This document shows positions 63,977 through 64,000 of a stretch of 64,000 nucleotides of DNA, in pieces; the first letter of the stretch is position 1; each line of letters begins with the position of its first letter. The notes beneath the pieces were generated by a model. It searched no databases, was not told where the DNA came from, and was given only the letters and a program-made list of their open reading frames with translations. The stretch spans positions 51,256 to 115,255 of the forward strand of contig NZ_JAQSDC010000043.1 of assembly GCF_029945705.1 (NCBI RefSeq). Reading direction: 5' to 3'. A program made the translations under genes and the position numbers. This DNA is from Methylotenera sp. Its GTDB lineage: Bacteria; Pseudomonadota; Gammaproteobacteria; Burkholderiales; Methylophilaceae.

Positions 63977-64000
63977 TGTAGGAGCGACGCCTCGTCGCGA
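63977..64000 (+). repeat. REP-like element, partly outside the window
   Basis: TGTAGGAGCGACGCCTCGTC followed by GCGA matches the first arm of the nrdA/nrdB intercistronic repeat (TGTAGGAGCGAC...GTCGCGA). The facing copy, if any, lies beyond the right edge. Confidence 0.75.

Noticed and set aside
1..64000. CRISPR arrays, prophage, insertion sequences, tRNA or rRNA genes
   Set aside because: No regular spacer arrays, integrase or transposase frames, or tRNA/rRNA-like sequences were recognised on either strand by reading; a covariance-model scan was not possible.

Overview
The window reads as a chromosomal segment of an AT-leaning betaproteobacterium. Beta-type flagellar gene order, two-ATP-cone NrdA, MetE/MetR, a PEP-CTERM protein, ETF plus ETF-ubiquinone oxidoreductase, and dispersed REP-like palindromes together suggest the Methylophilaceae (Methylotenera-like). 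This placement is inferred from gene content and protein style, without a database search. No rRNA, tRNA, CRISPR array, prophage or insertion sequence was recognised.

Layout. 1-13.7 kb: flagellar basal body and export genes (end of a FliK-like gene, an FlhB C-domain protein, fliE on the opposite strand, fliFGHIJK, fliLMNOPQR, ycgR). 13.7-19 kb: an EAL-HDOD protein, rlmF, an EF-hand protein and a CpxA/CpxR-like two-component system. 19-24.4 kb: etfB-etfA-fpr, a divergent LysR regulator and ETF-ubiquinone oxidoreductase. 24.4-25.5 kb: a Ser-rich protein of unknown function. 25.5-50.1 kb: a large amine-catabolism region. It holds beta-alanine:pyruvate aminotransferase, CoA-acylating semialdehyde dehydrogenase, gamma-glutamylpolyamine synthetase and an MFS carrier; a PuuR-like regulator; ydcSTUV-patD putrescine uptake and aminobutyraldehyde oxidation; dadR/dadA/alr/ridA; a class III aminotransferase with a cupin; a ureohydrolase; and PuuB. 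A MASE1-GGDEF-EAL protein, tpiA, a TMEM175-type channel and a PEP-CTERM protein are interspersed. 50.1-58.3 kb: nrdB, nrdA behind a cobalamin riboswitch, metE and divergent metR. 58.3-64 kb: a GNAT enzyme and an outer membrane factor/MacA/MacB efflux operon.

How the parts may work together. Polyamines would enter by YdcSTUV and be processed by gamma-glutamylation (PuuA, PuuB), by PatD, and by transamination to pyruvate. The alanine formed by transamination could be returned to pyruvate by Alr and DadA. B12 status would set nrdAB expression through the riboswitch, while metE is set by MetR.

The most interesting regulatory signal is a direct-repeat element, TTTAC-N5-TTTAC in two or three phased copies. 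It lies upstream of the CpxR-like regulator itself, the EF-hand gene, the Ser-rich gene and the efflux operon. It matches the GTAAA-N5-GTAAA box known for CpxR and suggests a local envelope-stress regulon that includes two uncharacterised proteins.
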